From IMG/VR virus record IMGVR_UViG_3300047548_000436, positions 1 through 28,021 of that record: 28,021 nucleotides of DNA. One strand, 5' to 3'. Shown piece after piece: positions 1 through 8,835 of the stretch (the stretch's first letter is position 1; each line of letters opens with the position of its first letter). The position numbers were made by a program, and so were the translations under genes. The notes under the pieces were generated by a model. The model was not told the origin of the DNA, searched no databases, and saw nothing but the letters and a program-made list of their open reading frames with translations. The stretch is from a virus.

Positions 1-537
1 GGCCCGGTTGACGAGCTTGCTGTTGACGCGAATCTCGCGGATGCCGATCGCGCGCAGTGACTGCTCCGCGAAGCGGATCAAGGCCAAGGCCGCGAAGCTG
101 CCGCGGTGCTCGGGCAGCAAGAACATGACGTCCTCGCTCGCGTACTCGGTCTGCGTGTGCAGGCTGGTGCCGATGAACATGCGCAGGTTGCCGACCAGTC
201 GCCGGTACTCGTCGCGCATGGTGAACTGCAGCAGGCGACCGGCGCGCTCGCGCACCAGGAAGGCCTCGTAGTCGGGATTGAGCTCGAGGCCGTGCCGATG
301 CTTCTCGGTCTCGAGCCAGTGGACCTGGTGCAGGTGGTGCAGCTCCGCGATGATGTTGCTGAAGCGCTCCGCCTGGATCGTGTAGCGGCCGTGCTGGATG
401 GAGTCGAACTTCGCCGGGTTGTGGGAGAGGTCGGGCTCATAGAACAACGCGGCCTCAATCGCGGCCGCGTCTTCCGGCATCAGCACCTTGCCGAGCTTCG
501 AGGCAAGCAGCATGCGAACGTCGTCAAGCTGGGGCAT
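1..537 (-). CDS. GNAT-family N-acetyltransferase, partial (C-terminus beyond left edge)
   Basis: An open frame starts at the ATG at 537 and runs off the left edge after 179 codons. The start has a strong Shine-Dalgarno AAGGAG seven bases upstream. Residues about 90-179 look like the phage GNAT fold: FLVRERAG at 93-100, then RLVGNLRMF at 113-121, then TQTEYASED at 129-137, the loop LPEHRGSFAALAL at 141-153, and EIRVNSKLVNR near the edge. The PEHRG segment matches the acetyl-CoA pyrophosphate-binding loop position, although the usual RxxGxG is degenerate. GNAT enzymes move an acetyl group from acetyl-CoA to an amine; the substrate here is unknown. Similar GNAT proteins occur inside phage structural gene clusters. 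The first 80 residues are not recognised. It is the last gene seen in the late operon. Confidence 0.75.
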   Translation of the reverse strand, partial: MPQLDDVRMLLASKLGKVLMPEDAAAIEAALFYEPDLSHNPAKFDSIQHGRYTIQAERFSNIIAELHHLHQVHWLETEKHRHGLELNPDYEAFLVRERAGRLLQFTMRDEYRRLVGNLRMFIGTSLHTQTEYASEDVMFLLPEHRGSFAALALIRFAEQSLRAIGIREIRVNSKLVNRA

Positions 538-613
538 CTCGCCTCTCCTTTCGGACGGAAATTCTACCTGCCGGGTCAACAGTCAGTTGCGGGTTTCTTG
601 ATTCTGTGCTACG

Positions 614-634
614 CCAGCGCGCGCTCAGCGCTGG
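614..634 (+). terminator. Perfect 7-bp GC hairpin followed by TTTT on the plus strand
   Basis: CCAGCGC at 614-620 pairs perfectly with GCGCTGG at 628-634 around a 7-base loop. TTTTCT follows on the plus strand, which is the geometry of an intrinsic terminator for rightward transcription. On the minus strand, the direction of all genes here, the stem is followed by CGTAGC with no T-run. It could instead be an mRNA processing or stabilising hairpin between the tail gene and the acetyltransferase gene. The surrounding 538-693 gap holds no gene I can support. Confidence 0.4.
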
Positions 635-667
635 TTTTCTGTTGCCTGGCCAACGGTTCGTTGCTCT

Positions 668-696
668 TGATCGGGTTTTGATCAGCCGCCCGATCA
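668..696 (-). terminator. 8-bp hairpin spanning the stop codon of the J-like gene
   Basis: TGATCGGG at 668-675 is the perfect reverse complement of CCCGATCA at 689-696, with a 13-base loop. On the minus strand the stem begins with the TGA stop (694-696) of the 1782-aa gene. No T-run follows in the leftward direction, so a classical intrinsic terminator is not shown. A role in transcript end formation or partial read-through to the acetyltransferase gene is inference. Confidence 0.35.
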
Positions 697-3600
697 CTGC
701 TCGACGGACTGCAGGCTGAGCGTGTTGGTCTGGATGGTCGAGTTGACGTTGGTCCAGGCCGTGAAGCGCAGCTTGTACTTGCGCGAGTCGGTCGAGTACG
801 AGGGGTCGACGTAGGTCGCCGAGTACCCGGCCTGCTGCCGGTAGTAGCCCGGGGCCACGTCGGCCGGAGCCGGGGCCTCTTCGGCGTGGCTGCCCGTCAC
901 GTTGTAGGTCGCCACGTCCGAGTACGAGCCAGCGCCGATCGCGCGCGAGAGCACGATGGTGAAGGATGGGTTCTGCTTGGTGGTCGCGTTGTACGAGTTC
1001 AGTCCAGCGGTCGTCCCTGGGAACGACGTGTTGCCCAGGAACGTGAAGCCCATCGTGATGGTGATCTGGTTGCCGTTGGAGGCAAACGGCCCGAGCTCGG
1101 CGATGTTCGTGTTGTCGAGGATCGATCCCTGCACCGAGTTCTTGAACACGCCAGCCAGCAGTGCGCCGCCGAAGTAGGCTCCGCCGTCGGCCTTCAGGTA
1201 GTAGACCGCGTTGGACTCCGTGCAGTTGGCCAGGTTGGTCTGGGTCGGGCCGTACCACTCGATGAACTGGTTCGAGCTGCCGAACGGCTCGCCGGAGACC
1301 TTCATGTAGGCGCCGGTCTGGGTGATGACGCGGCCGCGCGCTGTGACGTTGTTGAACTCGGCCTCGCCGCTCGACTTGATGCGCCATCCCGCCGAGCCGC
1401 TCGAGAAGTTCGACGACTGGATGTAGTCGGCCCCCAGGACGTTGCCGCCGATCGCGCCGCCGTAGGCGTAGACCAGGCCGCGCACCGTGGCGGTCGTGCC
1501 GTTGAACTCGAGCGATCGGCCCGATGAGTCGGTCGCGCCGTTGCCGATGTAGAACTTCTTGACGCCGCTGTCGTCACCCAGGAAGAAACCGTTGGCGCCG
1601 TAGGCGATGGCGCCCGAGCGCAGCTTCGGCGACTGCAGCTCGACGGCCGCGGTGATCGTGCCGGCGGTGATCTTGCCGGCAGCCAGGGTGTCGATCTGGG
1701 CGCTCTTGATCGTGGCGTCAGCGATGAACGCCGTGTTCATCCACGTCCCGGCCGGGTACACGACGCCGCCGATCGTCTGCTGCGAGGTCAGCACGACGAA
1801 CGGGACCTTGGTGGGTGCGAGCGTGCCCAGAGGGTCGGTCGCGTCGTTGGCGCCCACGATGGCGAACCGATCGGCGCGGACGATGAATGCGCTGGTCGGC
1901 GTGCTGTCAACCGTCTGGCTCGAGAGCCCGAACCCGCTGACGTGGCCGTTGTTGTCGATCTTGACGCTGTACTGACCGAGCAGGCCCTTGTCGGTGGCCG
2001 CCCGGACCTTTGCCTCCTGGGTGAGCGCGATCTTGTAGGCCGCTGCGTTCGGGCGGCCGACCTGGATCCAGTCGATGTCGAAGACGTCCGATGCGCTGTT
2101 GCCGAGGTCGAAGCGCAGGTTGGTGATCGTGTTCGAGACCCAGTCGGACCCGCCGACCGAGAGCTCGGCCATGTTCCACTCGACCACGACCCAGGTGTCC
2201 TGCACCGTCGTGTTGGAGACGATCTTGCCCCACAGGCCGTAGTCGTGCGCCGCGGTCTTGTAGAGCAGCGTGCCCTCCCAGCCCGTGCCAGCGATGCGCT
2301 TGATGCGCATGCGCACGATGCTGTTCTGCACGCCGTCGATCGTGAGGTTCGTGGGCGAGATGAGCTGCGGGTCGGTGCCGGCAGAGGTCACGCGCAGCGC
2401 GCCGCCAGACACCGTCAGCGCAGCGCCGGAGGCCGTGAACCCGTCAGCCGTCGTGTCGAACGTCCAGCTGGCGCCTGCGGTGAAGTCGTTTGCGTCCTCG
2501 GCGGCGGCTTGCAGCTGGGTCAACGTGCTAGCGAACGAGTCGTCGGCCGCCACACGAGCGGTGGCCTCCTGGACGATGGCAGCGGAGTTTGCGTCCAGCG
2601 ACACGCCCAGCGAGGCGATCGACTGCGCCTGGTTGGCCGTCGTCTGATTGAGCTGGGTGATGGTGGACTCGACCGCTCCGACGCGGGTGTTGAGCGAGGT
2701 CGCCGTCGTCGCCTGAGTCGCTGTCGTCTCGTTGAGCGACGTGATGCTCGACTCGGCCGCCCCCATGCGCGTCGTGAGCGCAGTGATCGACGAGGCCTGC
2801 GCGGCGGTCGTGGTCTGCAGCGTCGAGACGTTCGACTCGGATGTGGCCGTCCGCGTCGAGAGCTCCTGCAGCGACTGAGCCTGGGTGGCAGTCGTGGTCT
2901 GCAGCGTACCGATGCTCGACTCGGAGGCCGCCGTCCGGGTGGTGAGAGTTGTGAGCAGCTGAGCCTGATCGGCCGTCGTGCTCTGCAGCGCGGAGATCTT
3001 CGAGTCCGAGAGGTCCGAGCGCGTCGTGAGCTCGGTAAGCTGCGAGGCCTGCAGTGCGGTCGTCTGCGTCAGCGAGTTGATGTTCGACTCGGCGCTGCCG
3101 GCGCGGGTGGTCAGGCCCGTGATCAGCGAGGCCTGCTCGGCCGTGGTCGTCGACAGCGTCGACAGCGAGGACTCGGCGTTGTCGGCGCGCGTGGTGAGCG
3201 CCAGGAGCGACGAGGCCTGCGTCGCCGTCGTCGTGTTGAGTGTCGTCAGGTTCGACTCGGCGGCGCCGGCGCGGGTCTCGAGCGACTGCAGCGACTGGGC
3301 CTGCGTGGCAGTCGTCGTGTTGAGCGAGGTGATGCTTGACTCGGCCGCGTCGGTGCGCGTCTTGAGCTCAAGCAGGGACTGAGCCTGGGTGGCGGTCGTC
3401 TGCTGCAGCCCGGTGATGCCCGATTCGGCGTTCGTGGTGCGCGTCGACAGCGCAGTCGCGATGGAGGCTTGCTCCGCGGTGGCCGTCTGCAGCGTCGAGA
3501 TCTTCGAGTCGAACTCGTCGGACTTCGCGGTGAGCGTGAACAGGGCCTGTGCATGGGTGGCCGTGGTCGTGTTGAGCGAGCTGATGCCGGACTCGGTGGC

Positions 3601-6042
3601 ACCAACGCGGGTGGCAAGTGCCGTGCTCACCTGCGCCTGCTCGGCGGTCGTCTGCGAGAGCTGGGTGATCGTCGACTCGGAGGAGCCCACGCGCGTACCA
3701 AGCTCGGTGAGCGACTGCGCCTGCGTGGCGGTGACCGTCTCCAAGGTGTTGAGCTTGGAGTCGGCGCCGTCGGCGCGGGCCGTCAGCGTCGCGATGATCT
3801 GGGCCTGGTCGGCGGTCGACGTCTGCAGCGTGCGGATGCCCGACTCCGCGTCAGCGGTGCGGAAGGTCAGCGTGAGCAGCGACGAGGCCTGCGTCGTCGT
3901 GGTCTCGTTCAGCGAGGTGATGCTCGCCTTGGCCTCGCCCATCTGCGTGGTGAGCTCGGTCAAGGACTGCGCCTGAAGCGCCGTCGTGCTCTGCAGGTTG
4001 GTGATGTTCGACTCGGTGGCGCCCACGCGGGTGCCGAGCGTGGTCGTGATCACGGCCTGCTCGGAGGTCGTGGTCTGCAGGTTCGCGATGTTCGACTCGG
4101 CGAGCGCGGCCTTGGTCGACAGCGTCACCGCGATCTGCGACTGCTCGGCGGTGACGGTGCGCAGGTCGGAGATGTTCGACTCGTTCACGCCGGTGCGGAA
4201 CGACAGCGCATCGAGCGTTGAAGCCTGGGTGGCCGTGGTCGTGTTGATCTGCGAGATGCTCGACTCGGCGCCTGCGACACGGGTCGTGAGCGTGAGCAGC
4301 GACTGCGACTGGTCGGCCGTCGTGGTGAACAGCGAGGAGATGTTCGACTCTGACAGGCCGACGCGCGTCGACAGGTTGGTCGCGATCTGGGCCTGCTCAG
4401 CCGTGGCCGTCTGCAGGGTGCTCACTTTCGACTCGGCGTCACCCATGCGGGCGGCGAGCGCGAGCGAGTACGTCGCCTGGTCGGCGGTCGTGGTGAACAA
4501 GCCGGCGATCGAGGTCTCGGCCGCCGCGGTGCGCGTGAGCAGGTTCGTGGAGACGGTGGCCTGCTCCGCCGTCACCGTCTCCAGCGAGGTGATCTTCGAC
4601 TGCGCGGAGTCCGAGGCCGCCTGCAGCGCCAGCAGCTGGGTAGCCTGCGCGCCGGTCACCGTCGACAGCGTGGTGAGGCTCGACTCGGTGCCACTGACAC
4701 GCGCTGCCAGGGTCGTGCGCAGCGAGGCCTCGGCGCTGATGGCATCCGCCCGGGTGATCGCCTCCTGCTGGATCGCCGCGGCGTTGTCGGCCGTGCTCGC
4801 GGTGATCGTGGTGACCTGGGAGTAGAGCGACTCGAGCGCGCTCTGGCGGGCGTTGGTCTCGACCGAGATGGCTGCGCCACGGGCGGCCGCCTCATCGAGC
4901 AGGCCCTGCGCGCGGGCGGCGGACTCGGCCTGGATCGCGGCGGCTCGGGCCGTCTTCTCGGCGACGATGTTCGCGGAGACCTGGGCCAGGCTCGTAGTGG
5001 TCGACGCCGCGAGCGCCTGCCGGGCGATGGACTCTGCGGTGACCGCGGCGATGCGGGCGGTCTGCTCGGCAATCAAGTCGGCGGCTGACTGCTCGAGCCT
5101 CGTCGTCGTCGAGTTGGCCAGGGCCACGCGTGCCGCAGCCTCAGCGGCGATGGCGGCGTTGCGTGCGGCAGCCTCCTCCGCCACAGACTCGATGCGGTCT
5201 GCCGTCTCGCTGGCCAGGTCCTTCGCGACCTGGCGCACATCGGACGCCGTCTGCGTGGCCTGGGAGATCCGCTCGGAGGTCTCGGCCTTCAGCGAGGAGC
5301 TCGCGCGCGTGACCTGCGACTCCAGTCCGCGGCGCGCGACGTCAAGCAGCTGCAGGGCCTCCTGGGCCCGCGTGTTGTCGAGCTCGAGCTGGTGGATCCG
5401 CTCGCCCAGGTCCTGCGCCAGCGAGCTGCCGACGATCTCCTCGCGCAGCGCCTCGATGCGCCGCTCGACGTCGAGCGAGGTCTTGGCGAACGTGCCCGAG
5501 GTCAGGTTGTAGGCGCCCTTGATGCTCGCCTGGGAGACGAACCGCACCCAGTAGTAGCAGGACCGCTCGGAGCCGACCTCGTCAGTGTAGAGGGTGCCCA
5601 CCGTCGTGCCGATCAGCACGGCCGAGCCGAGCTCGTCGAGGGTGTTGCGCCAGACCTCGGTGTAGGCGTGATTGCGGTAGTTGTTGCCCGACCAGGACAG
5701 GAACACCGAGGAGTAGCCGCCCACCGCGATCAGGTCGACCGGCCGCGGCGGCGTCGTCATGTCGGCCGCGCCGTTGTACCCGTCCGTGATCGTGGCGCCG
5801 CCACCCAGGCCAGGCACGACGACGACCGGAATCTCGCCGGCGCCGCCCACGCCTGTGGTGGGCGTACTGCCGTCGCTCGAGACGACGCCCAGCGCCTGGA
5901 GTTCGCGGTACGTGACGGCCTGGTCAAGCGGATCGCCGAGGCGGCCTTCGCGCACCTCGATCGTCTGCTTGATCGCCGAGACGACGGAGAGGATGTTCCC
6001 GGCGGTGACGTCGGGAATCGCGGGGACTCGGGTTTCCCTCAT
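694..6042 (-). CDS. Tail tip / host-specificity protein with lambda J-like C-terminal region and 25-unit coiled-coil stalk
   Basis: 1782 aa. Start ATG at 6042 overlaps the stop of the upstream nozzle-like gene (ATGA). Order of parts: a short N-terminal region (1-60) of the kind that opens many phage tail proteins (GDPLDQAVTYREL at 36-48), a Gly-rich linker, an Fn3-like domain (about 100-180), and an Ala/Glu-rich helical stretch (185-450). Next come 25 consecutive 28-residue repeats (454-1153), a Trp-rich beta-sandwich resembling a carbohydrate-binding module (about 1190-1331), and a region resembling the DUF1983 part of lambda J host-specificity proteins (about 1350-1450; SAFIVRADRFAIV, then IDTLAAGKITAGTI). 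A beta-rich C-terminus completes it and is the best candidate for receptor contact. The likely role is host recognition at the end of a long stalk. The family call is strong for the Fn3 and J-like parts; the binding-module call is weak. Confidence 0.8.
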   Translation of the reverse strand: MRETRVPAIPDVTAGNILSVVSAIKQTIEVREGRLGDPLDQAVTYRELQALGVVSSDGSTPTTGVGGAGEIPVVVVPGLGGGATITDGYNGAADMTTPPRPVDLIAVGGYSSVFLSWSGNNYRNHAYTEVWRNTLDELGSAVLIGTTVGTLYTDEVGSERSCYYWVRFVSQASIKGAYNLTSGTFAKTSLDVERRIEALREEIVGSSLAQDLGERIHQLELDNTRAQEALQLLDVARRGLESQVTRASSSLKAETSERISQATQTASDVRQVAKDLASETADRIESVAEEAAARNAAIAAEAAARVALANSTTTRLEQSAADLIAEQTARIAAVTAESIARQALAASTTTSLAQVSANIVAEKTARAAAIQAESAARAQGLLDEAAARGAAISVETNARQSALESLYSQVTTITASTADNAAAIQQEAITRADAISAEASLRTTLAARVSGTESSLTTLSTVTGAQATQLLALQAASDSAQSKITSLETVTAEQATVSTNLLTRTAAAETSIAGLFTTTADQATYSLALAARMGDAESKVSTLQTATAEQAQIATNLSTRVGLSESNISSLFTTTADQSQSLLTLTTRVAGAESSISQINTTTATQASTLDALSFRTGVNESNISDLRTVTAEQSQIAVTLSTKAALAESNIANLQTTTSEQAVITTTLGTRVGATESNITNLQSTTALQAQSLTELTTQMGEAKASITSLNETTTTQASSLLTLTFRTADAESGIRTLQTSTADQAQIIATLTARADGADSKLNTLETVTATQAQSLTELGTRVGSSESTITQLSQTTAEQAQVSTALATRVGATESGISSLNTTTATHAQALFTLTAKSDEFDSKISTLQTATAEQASIATALSTRTTNAESGITGLQQTTATQAQSLLELKTRTDAAESSITSLNTTTATQAQSLQSLETRAGAAESNLTTLNTTTATQASSLLALTTRADNAESSLSTLSTTTAEQASLITGLTTRAGSAESNINSLTQTTALQASQLTELTTRSDLSDSKISALQSTTADQAQLLTTLTTRTAASESSIGTLQTTTATQAQSLQELSTRTATSESNVSTLQTTTAAQASSITALTTRMGAAESSITSLNETTATQATTATSLNTRVGAVESTITQLNQTTANQAQSIASLGVSLDANSAAIVQEATARVAADDSFASTLTQLQAAAEDANDFTAGASWTFDTTADGFTASGAALTVSGGALRVTSAGTDPQLISPTNLTIDGVQNSIVRMRIKRIAGTGWEGTLLYKTAAHDYGLWGKIVSNTTVQDTWVVVEWNMAELSVGGSDWVSNTITNLRFDLGNSASDVFDIDWIQVGRPNAAAYKIALTQEAKVRAATDKGLLGQYSVKIDNNGHVSGFGLSSQTVDSTPTSAFIVRADRFAIVGANDATDPLGTLAPTKVPFVVLTSQQTIGGVVYPAGTWMNTAFIADATIKSAQIDTLAAGKITAGTITAAVELQSPKLRSGAIAYGANGFFLGDDSGVKKFYIGNGATDSSGRSLEFNGTTATVRGLVYAYGGAIGGNVLGADYIQSSNFSSGSAGWRIKSSGEAEFNNVTARGRVITQTGAYMKVSGEPFGSSNQFIEWYGPTQTNLANCTESNAVYYLKADGGAYFGGALLAGVFKNSVQGSILDNTNIAELGPFASNGNQITITMGFTFLGNTSFPGTTAGLNSYNATTKQNPSFTIVLSRAIGAGSYSDVATYNVTGSHAEEAPAPADVAPGYYRQQAGYSATYVDPSYSTDSRKYKLRFTAWTNVNSTIQTNTLSLQSVEQ
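2584..4683 (-). repeat. 25 tandem 84-bp units encoding 28-residue coiled-coil repeats
   Basis: Residues 454-1153 of the J-like protein divide into 25 units of exactly 28 residues with no insertion or deletion. Consensus features: S1, I/L3, L6, TTT near 8-10, Q13, A14, L20, R23, and E/D28. Positions 3, 6, 10, 13, 17, 20, 24 and 27 follow a heptad a/d pattern, so each unit is four heptads of a coiled coil. Thr at the third core position and Gln at the fourth form recurring polar layers. DNA copies have diverged; only the length is strictly kept. Confidence 0.93.
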
Positions 6043-8825
6043 GCTGACATCAGCTCCGAAACGGAGGTGCAGACGTTGATCTCCGTCACCTCGTTGGTGC
6101 CTGAGACCTCGAACACCCAGTCGACGGCCTTGAACCCGCCGGGCAGCCGGAAGAACTCATCCGAGCTGACCGTCTGCGTGACCTTGAGCACGCCGTCAGC
6201 GTAGGCCTTGAACGTGACCGGGTAGGCCAGGGCGCGCACCTGGGCGAGCGTGAAGTTCGCATGGTGCGGCAGACGGAACACCTTCGAGCGCCAGGTGTAC
6301 GTCGCGCTCGTGCCGGCGTCGAAGCGCACGATGTTGCCGCCCTGTGCCAGGTACAGCGTGTCGGTGGAGGCATCCTGGTAGCCCGCGGTGACGGCGACGG
6401 TCTTGGGCAGGTCGCTCAGCGTGAGCACCGCACCCTGGCCGCTGAAGTCCAGAATCATCAGCCCGCGCACGCTCTGCGCGTCGGTGTAGAACACATGGTA
6501 GCGCCCGTTGTGCAAGTACACCTGCATTGTCGACGGCGAATAGTTCAGCCACTGCTCGCGGGAGAACAAAGTCTTCGTCAACACGGTGATGCCGCCGGCG
6601 CCGATCGACACCAGGCCGTCGGGTGAGGCGTAGACCACGCCGTCGCCAGCCTCGACGATGGATCGCTTCGACGAGCACGCCTGCTTGAGCTCGAGCTTGC
6701 GGGTGGCCATAGCCGCCGGGTCGATGCCCTCGATCAGGTACGGGACCGAGCGCGTGAGCACGACGACGGCCTGGCCGAAGGTGCCGATGCCGACGATCTC
6801 GTCGGGCACCGAGTACGAGTGCGGCCAGGCGTGCGGCAGGTTCGGCTCCGACATCCACACCGAGTTGCCGACGAACCCCACGGCCACGCCGTTGGCCATC
6901 ATGCGCAGGCCCTTGAGGCCATCGGGTGGCGCCGTCCAGTCCTCCGACGGCAGCACCTCGCCCAGGTTCGCCTGCTTGACGGCATCGGTGTAGCTCGTCG
7001 TGGCGACCGGCACCTCGGCCACGTACTGGAACTGGGTCTGCCCGTTGGCCGCGGTGGAGCTGCGGTACAGGCGCTTGATGGTGATGTTGTAGGCGCCTGC
7101 AGGCGCGCCGCCTGGCAGCGACACGGTCACCGACTGGGTCGCATCGATCGACGCCGACGCCGAGGCGGCCGAGGGCGGACCCTCTTCTCCGTAGGCCGTG
7201 ACGTAGGTGTAGACGTAGGTGCGCACCTCCGGCACGACCGAGGAGGGGATCGTGGCCGAGCCGGCGACCGACTCGGTCGGCGACGGCGGCAGGTCGCGGA
7301 TGCCTGATGGCATGGCCGCACCCAGACCCACGTCGGCGATCTTGTCGGAGAACGTCGTGGTCTGGATCGGGTTGTCGGCGACCTTCTTGTAGTTGGCGTC
7401 GCTCGAGGTGATCGAGCCGCCGGAGACGGTCACCGTCTGCCGGTACAGGCGCCGCAGCGTCGCCCCGCTTGGCGCAGTCTCGGTGTGACGCACGGTCACG
7501 GTGGTCGCGCCGTCGATGGCCTCGATCACGCCACTCGCCGGGCTCGGCGAGGACTCGTTGCCCGAGGCGTCGACGAACGTCACCGCGTAGATGCGCTTGG
7601 CCGGCGTGACCGCGGTCGAGGTGTTGACCGAGGCGGTCGGAGTCGAGGTCGGCTTGACGGTGTCCGGAGCGTCCTGGTTGAGCTGTGGGAAGCCGATCGA
7701 CACATGGCTGGTGGGCAGCACGTCAGAGAACGTGCTCGACGACGTCTCGCCCACGAAGCGGAAGACGCTGTCGTTGCGAATGGCCGCGCCGATGGCGTCG
7801 ACCCAGGATCCGCCCACGTCGCTCACCACCGCCTTGCGGTAGACACGGAACATGGTGCCGGAGCTCGGCGTCGTGCCGGCCGCAGAGAGCCCGCTCAGCG
7901 TCACGGTCTGCGTCTGGTCGGCGTTGACCGTGACCGGCGCGCTCGGCGCCGACTCGGCGTAGTAGTTGTCCTGCAGCGAGTCGCCCGAGCCAGTCTGCGT
8001 CCACACGTTCTTGACCGTGTAGACGTAGCTGTACTGCTTCGCTTCGCCGGTGTAGTTGACGACGTCGGCCGCGGCGATCGGCGCGCTCGTGGGCGCGGTG
8101 GGCCGGGCCTCGACGCCGGTGGGCAGCGCTGTGGCGCCTGCCAGCGAGGCGTCGGTCGCCTCGTCCTTGTAGGTGGCGACCGTGACGTCGAGCTCGGCAA
8201 TGCGGCGGAACGTCGCTCCGACCTTGCGGTAGAGGCGCTTCTTGGTGATGCCGGCGTCGCCGCCGTTGCCGGTGGGCAGAGTCAGGGTGACCGGCTGACC
8301 GTCCACGCCCTTGACCGTGAGCACTGCACTCGCAGACGACTCCTTGGTCGAGGACGGCTTGTAGTACGTCATCACGTACTGCCGGTCGACCGCGGTGTAG
8401 GTCGCAGGCGCGGTGTAGCCTGTCACCGAGGGCGCCGTGGCCGGCGCAGGCACGCCGAGCAGGTAGCTGCCGCCAGGGTAGCTGCCGCCGGAGAGCACGA
8501 CGTCGTTGGCGCCGTACTTGGGCTTGGCGCCGTCGCTCCAGTACACGCGATCCCACTGGTCCTGGACGATCGGCGAGCGCATCACGTCGACGTCGCCGGC
8601 GAACTCGAGCCAGTAGTTCGACTCGTTCGAGCTCGAGCCGAAGCGGTAGATGGTCTGCGGCAGCGTGGTGGTCGTCGCCTTGAGCGTCGTGGTGCCTCGC
8701 ATGGCCGCAATCGCCCCCGAGATCAGGCGCACGTTCTGCGCGAGCTGAGCCTCGTTGGGCTGCAGCTGCAGCGGGTGCGCGATGGGGCGCATCCCGTTGA
8801 AGCTCTTGATCGTCACGGCAACCAT
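6039..8825 (-). CDS. Tail nozzle-like virion protein with four Fn3-like domains
   Basis: 928 aa. Start ATG at 8825 has AAGGA seven bases upstream. Residues 1-125 (opening with SFNGMRPIAHP and AQNVRLISGAI) and about 625-928 resemble the beta-rich tail-tube/nozzle proteins that close podovirus tails, where a propeller-like body is formed (SVWMSEPNLPHAWP at 655-668, then GDGVVYASPDGLVSIG at 727-742). Between these halves lie four Fn3-like domains at about 130-230, 245-370, 385-498 and 520-622. Each carries an RLYR/RVYR strand (197, 327, 459 and 585) and an aromatic YxxTY-type strand. Its neighbours are the lysis genes upstream and the J-like fibre downstream, with a 4-bp overlap, fitting a distal tail role. 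The nozzle identification is by overall pattern and is not proven. Confidence 0.68.
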   Translation of the reverse strand: MVAVTIKSFNGMRPIAHPLQLQPNEAQLAQNVRLISGAIAAMRGTTTLKATTTTLPQTIYRFGSSSNESNYWLEFAGDVDVMRSPIVQDQWDRVYWSDGAKPKYGANDVVLSGGSYPGGSYLLGVPAPATAPSVTGYTAPATYTAVDRQYVMTYYKPSSTKESSASAVLTVKGVDGQPVTLTLPTGNGGDAGITKKRLYRKVGATFRRIAELDVTVATYKDEATDASLAGATALPTGVEARPTAPTSAPIAAADVVNYTGEAKQYSYVYTVKNVWTQTGSGDSLQDNYYAESAPSAPVTVNADQTQTVTLSGLSAAGTTPSSGTMFRVYRKAVVSDVGGSWVDAIGAAIRNDSVFRFVGETSSSTFSDVLPTSHVSIGFPQLNQDAPDTVKPTSTPTASVNTSTAVTPAKRIYAVTFVDASGNESSPSPASGVIEAIDGATTVTVRHTETAPSGATLRRLYRQTVTVSGGSITSSDANYKKVADNPIQTTTFSDKIADVGLGAAMPSGIRDLPPSPTESVAGSATIPSSVVPEVRTYVYTYVTAYGEEGPPSAASASASIDATQSVTVSLPGGAPAGAYNITIKRLYRSSTAANGQTQFQYVAEVPVATTSYTDAVKQANLGEVLPSEDWTAPPDGLKGLRMMANGVAVGFVGNSVWMSEPNLPHAWPHSYSVPDEIVGIGTFGQAVVVLTRSVPYLIEGIDPAAMATRKLELKQACSSKRSIVEAGDGVVYASPDGLVSIGAGGITVLTKTLFSREQWLNYSPSTMQVYLHNGRYHVFYTDAQSVRGLMILDFSGQGAVLTLSDLPKTVAVTAGYQDASTDTLYLAQGGNIVRFDAGTSATYTWRSKVFRLPHHANFTLAQVRALAYPVTFKAYADGVLKVTQTVSSDEFFRLPGGFKAVDWVFEVSGTNEVTEINVCTSVSELMSA

Positions 8826-8835
8826 GTCGGGGTCC

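Noticed and set aside
550-600. Possible promoter upstream of the acetyltransferase gene (TTGACC and TAGAAT on the minus strand)
   Set aside because: The two boxes are only seven bases apart, and no good -35 lies 16-18 bases from TAGAAT.
1942-3339. A 465-codon plus-strand frame opposite the J-like gene
   Set aside because: Arg/Gly-rich antisense shadow of the 28-residue repeats, with no recognisable domain.
2584-4683. CRISPR-like or satellite DNA repeat
   Set aside because: The 84-bp units are one continuous reading frame with diverged DNA and no spacers, so they are protein repeats.
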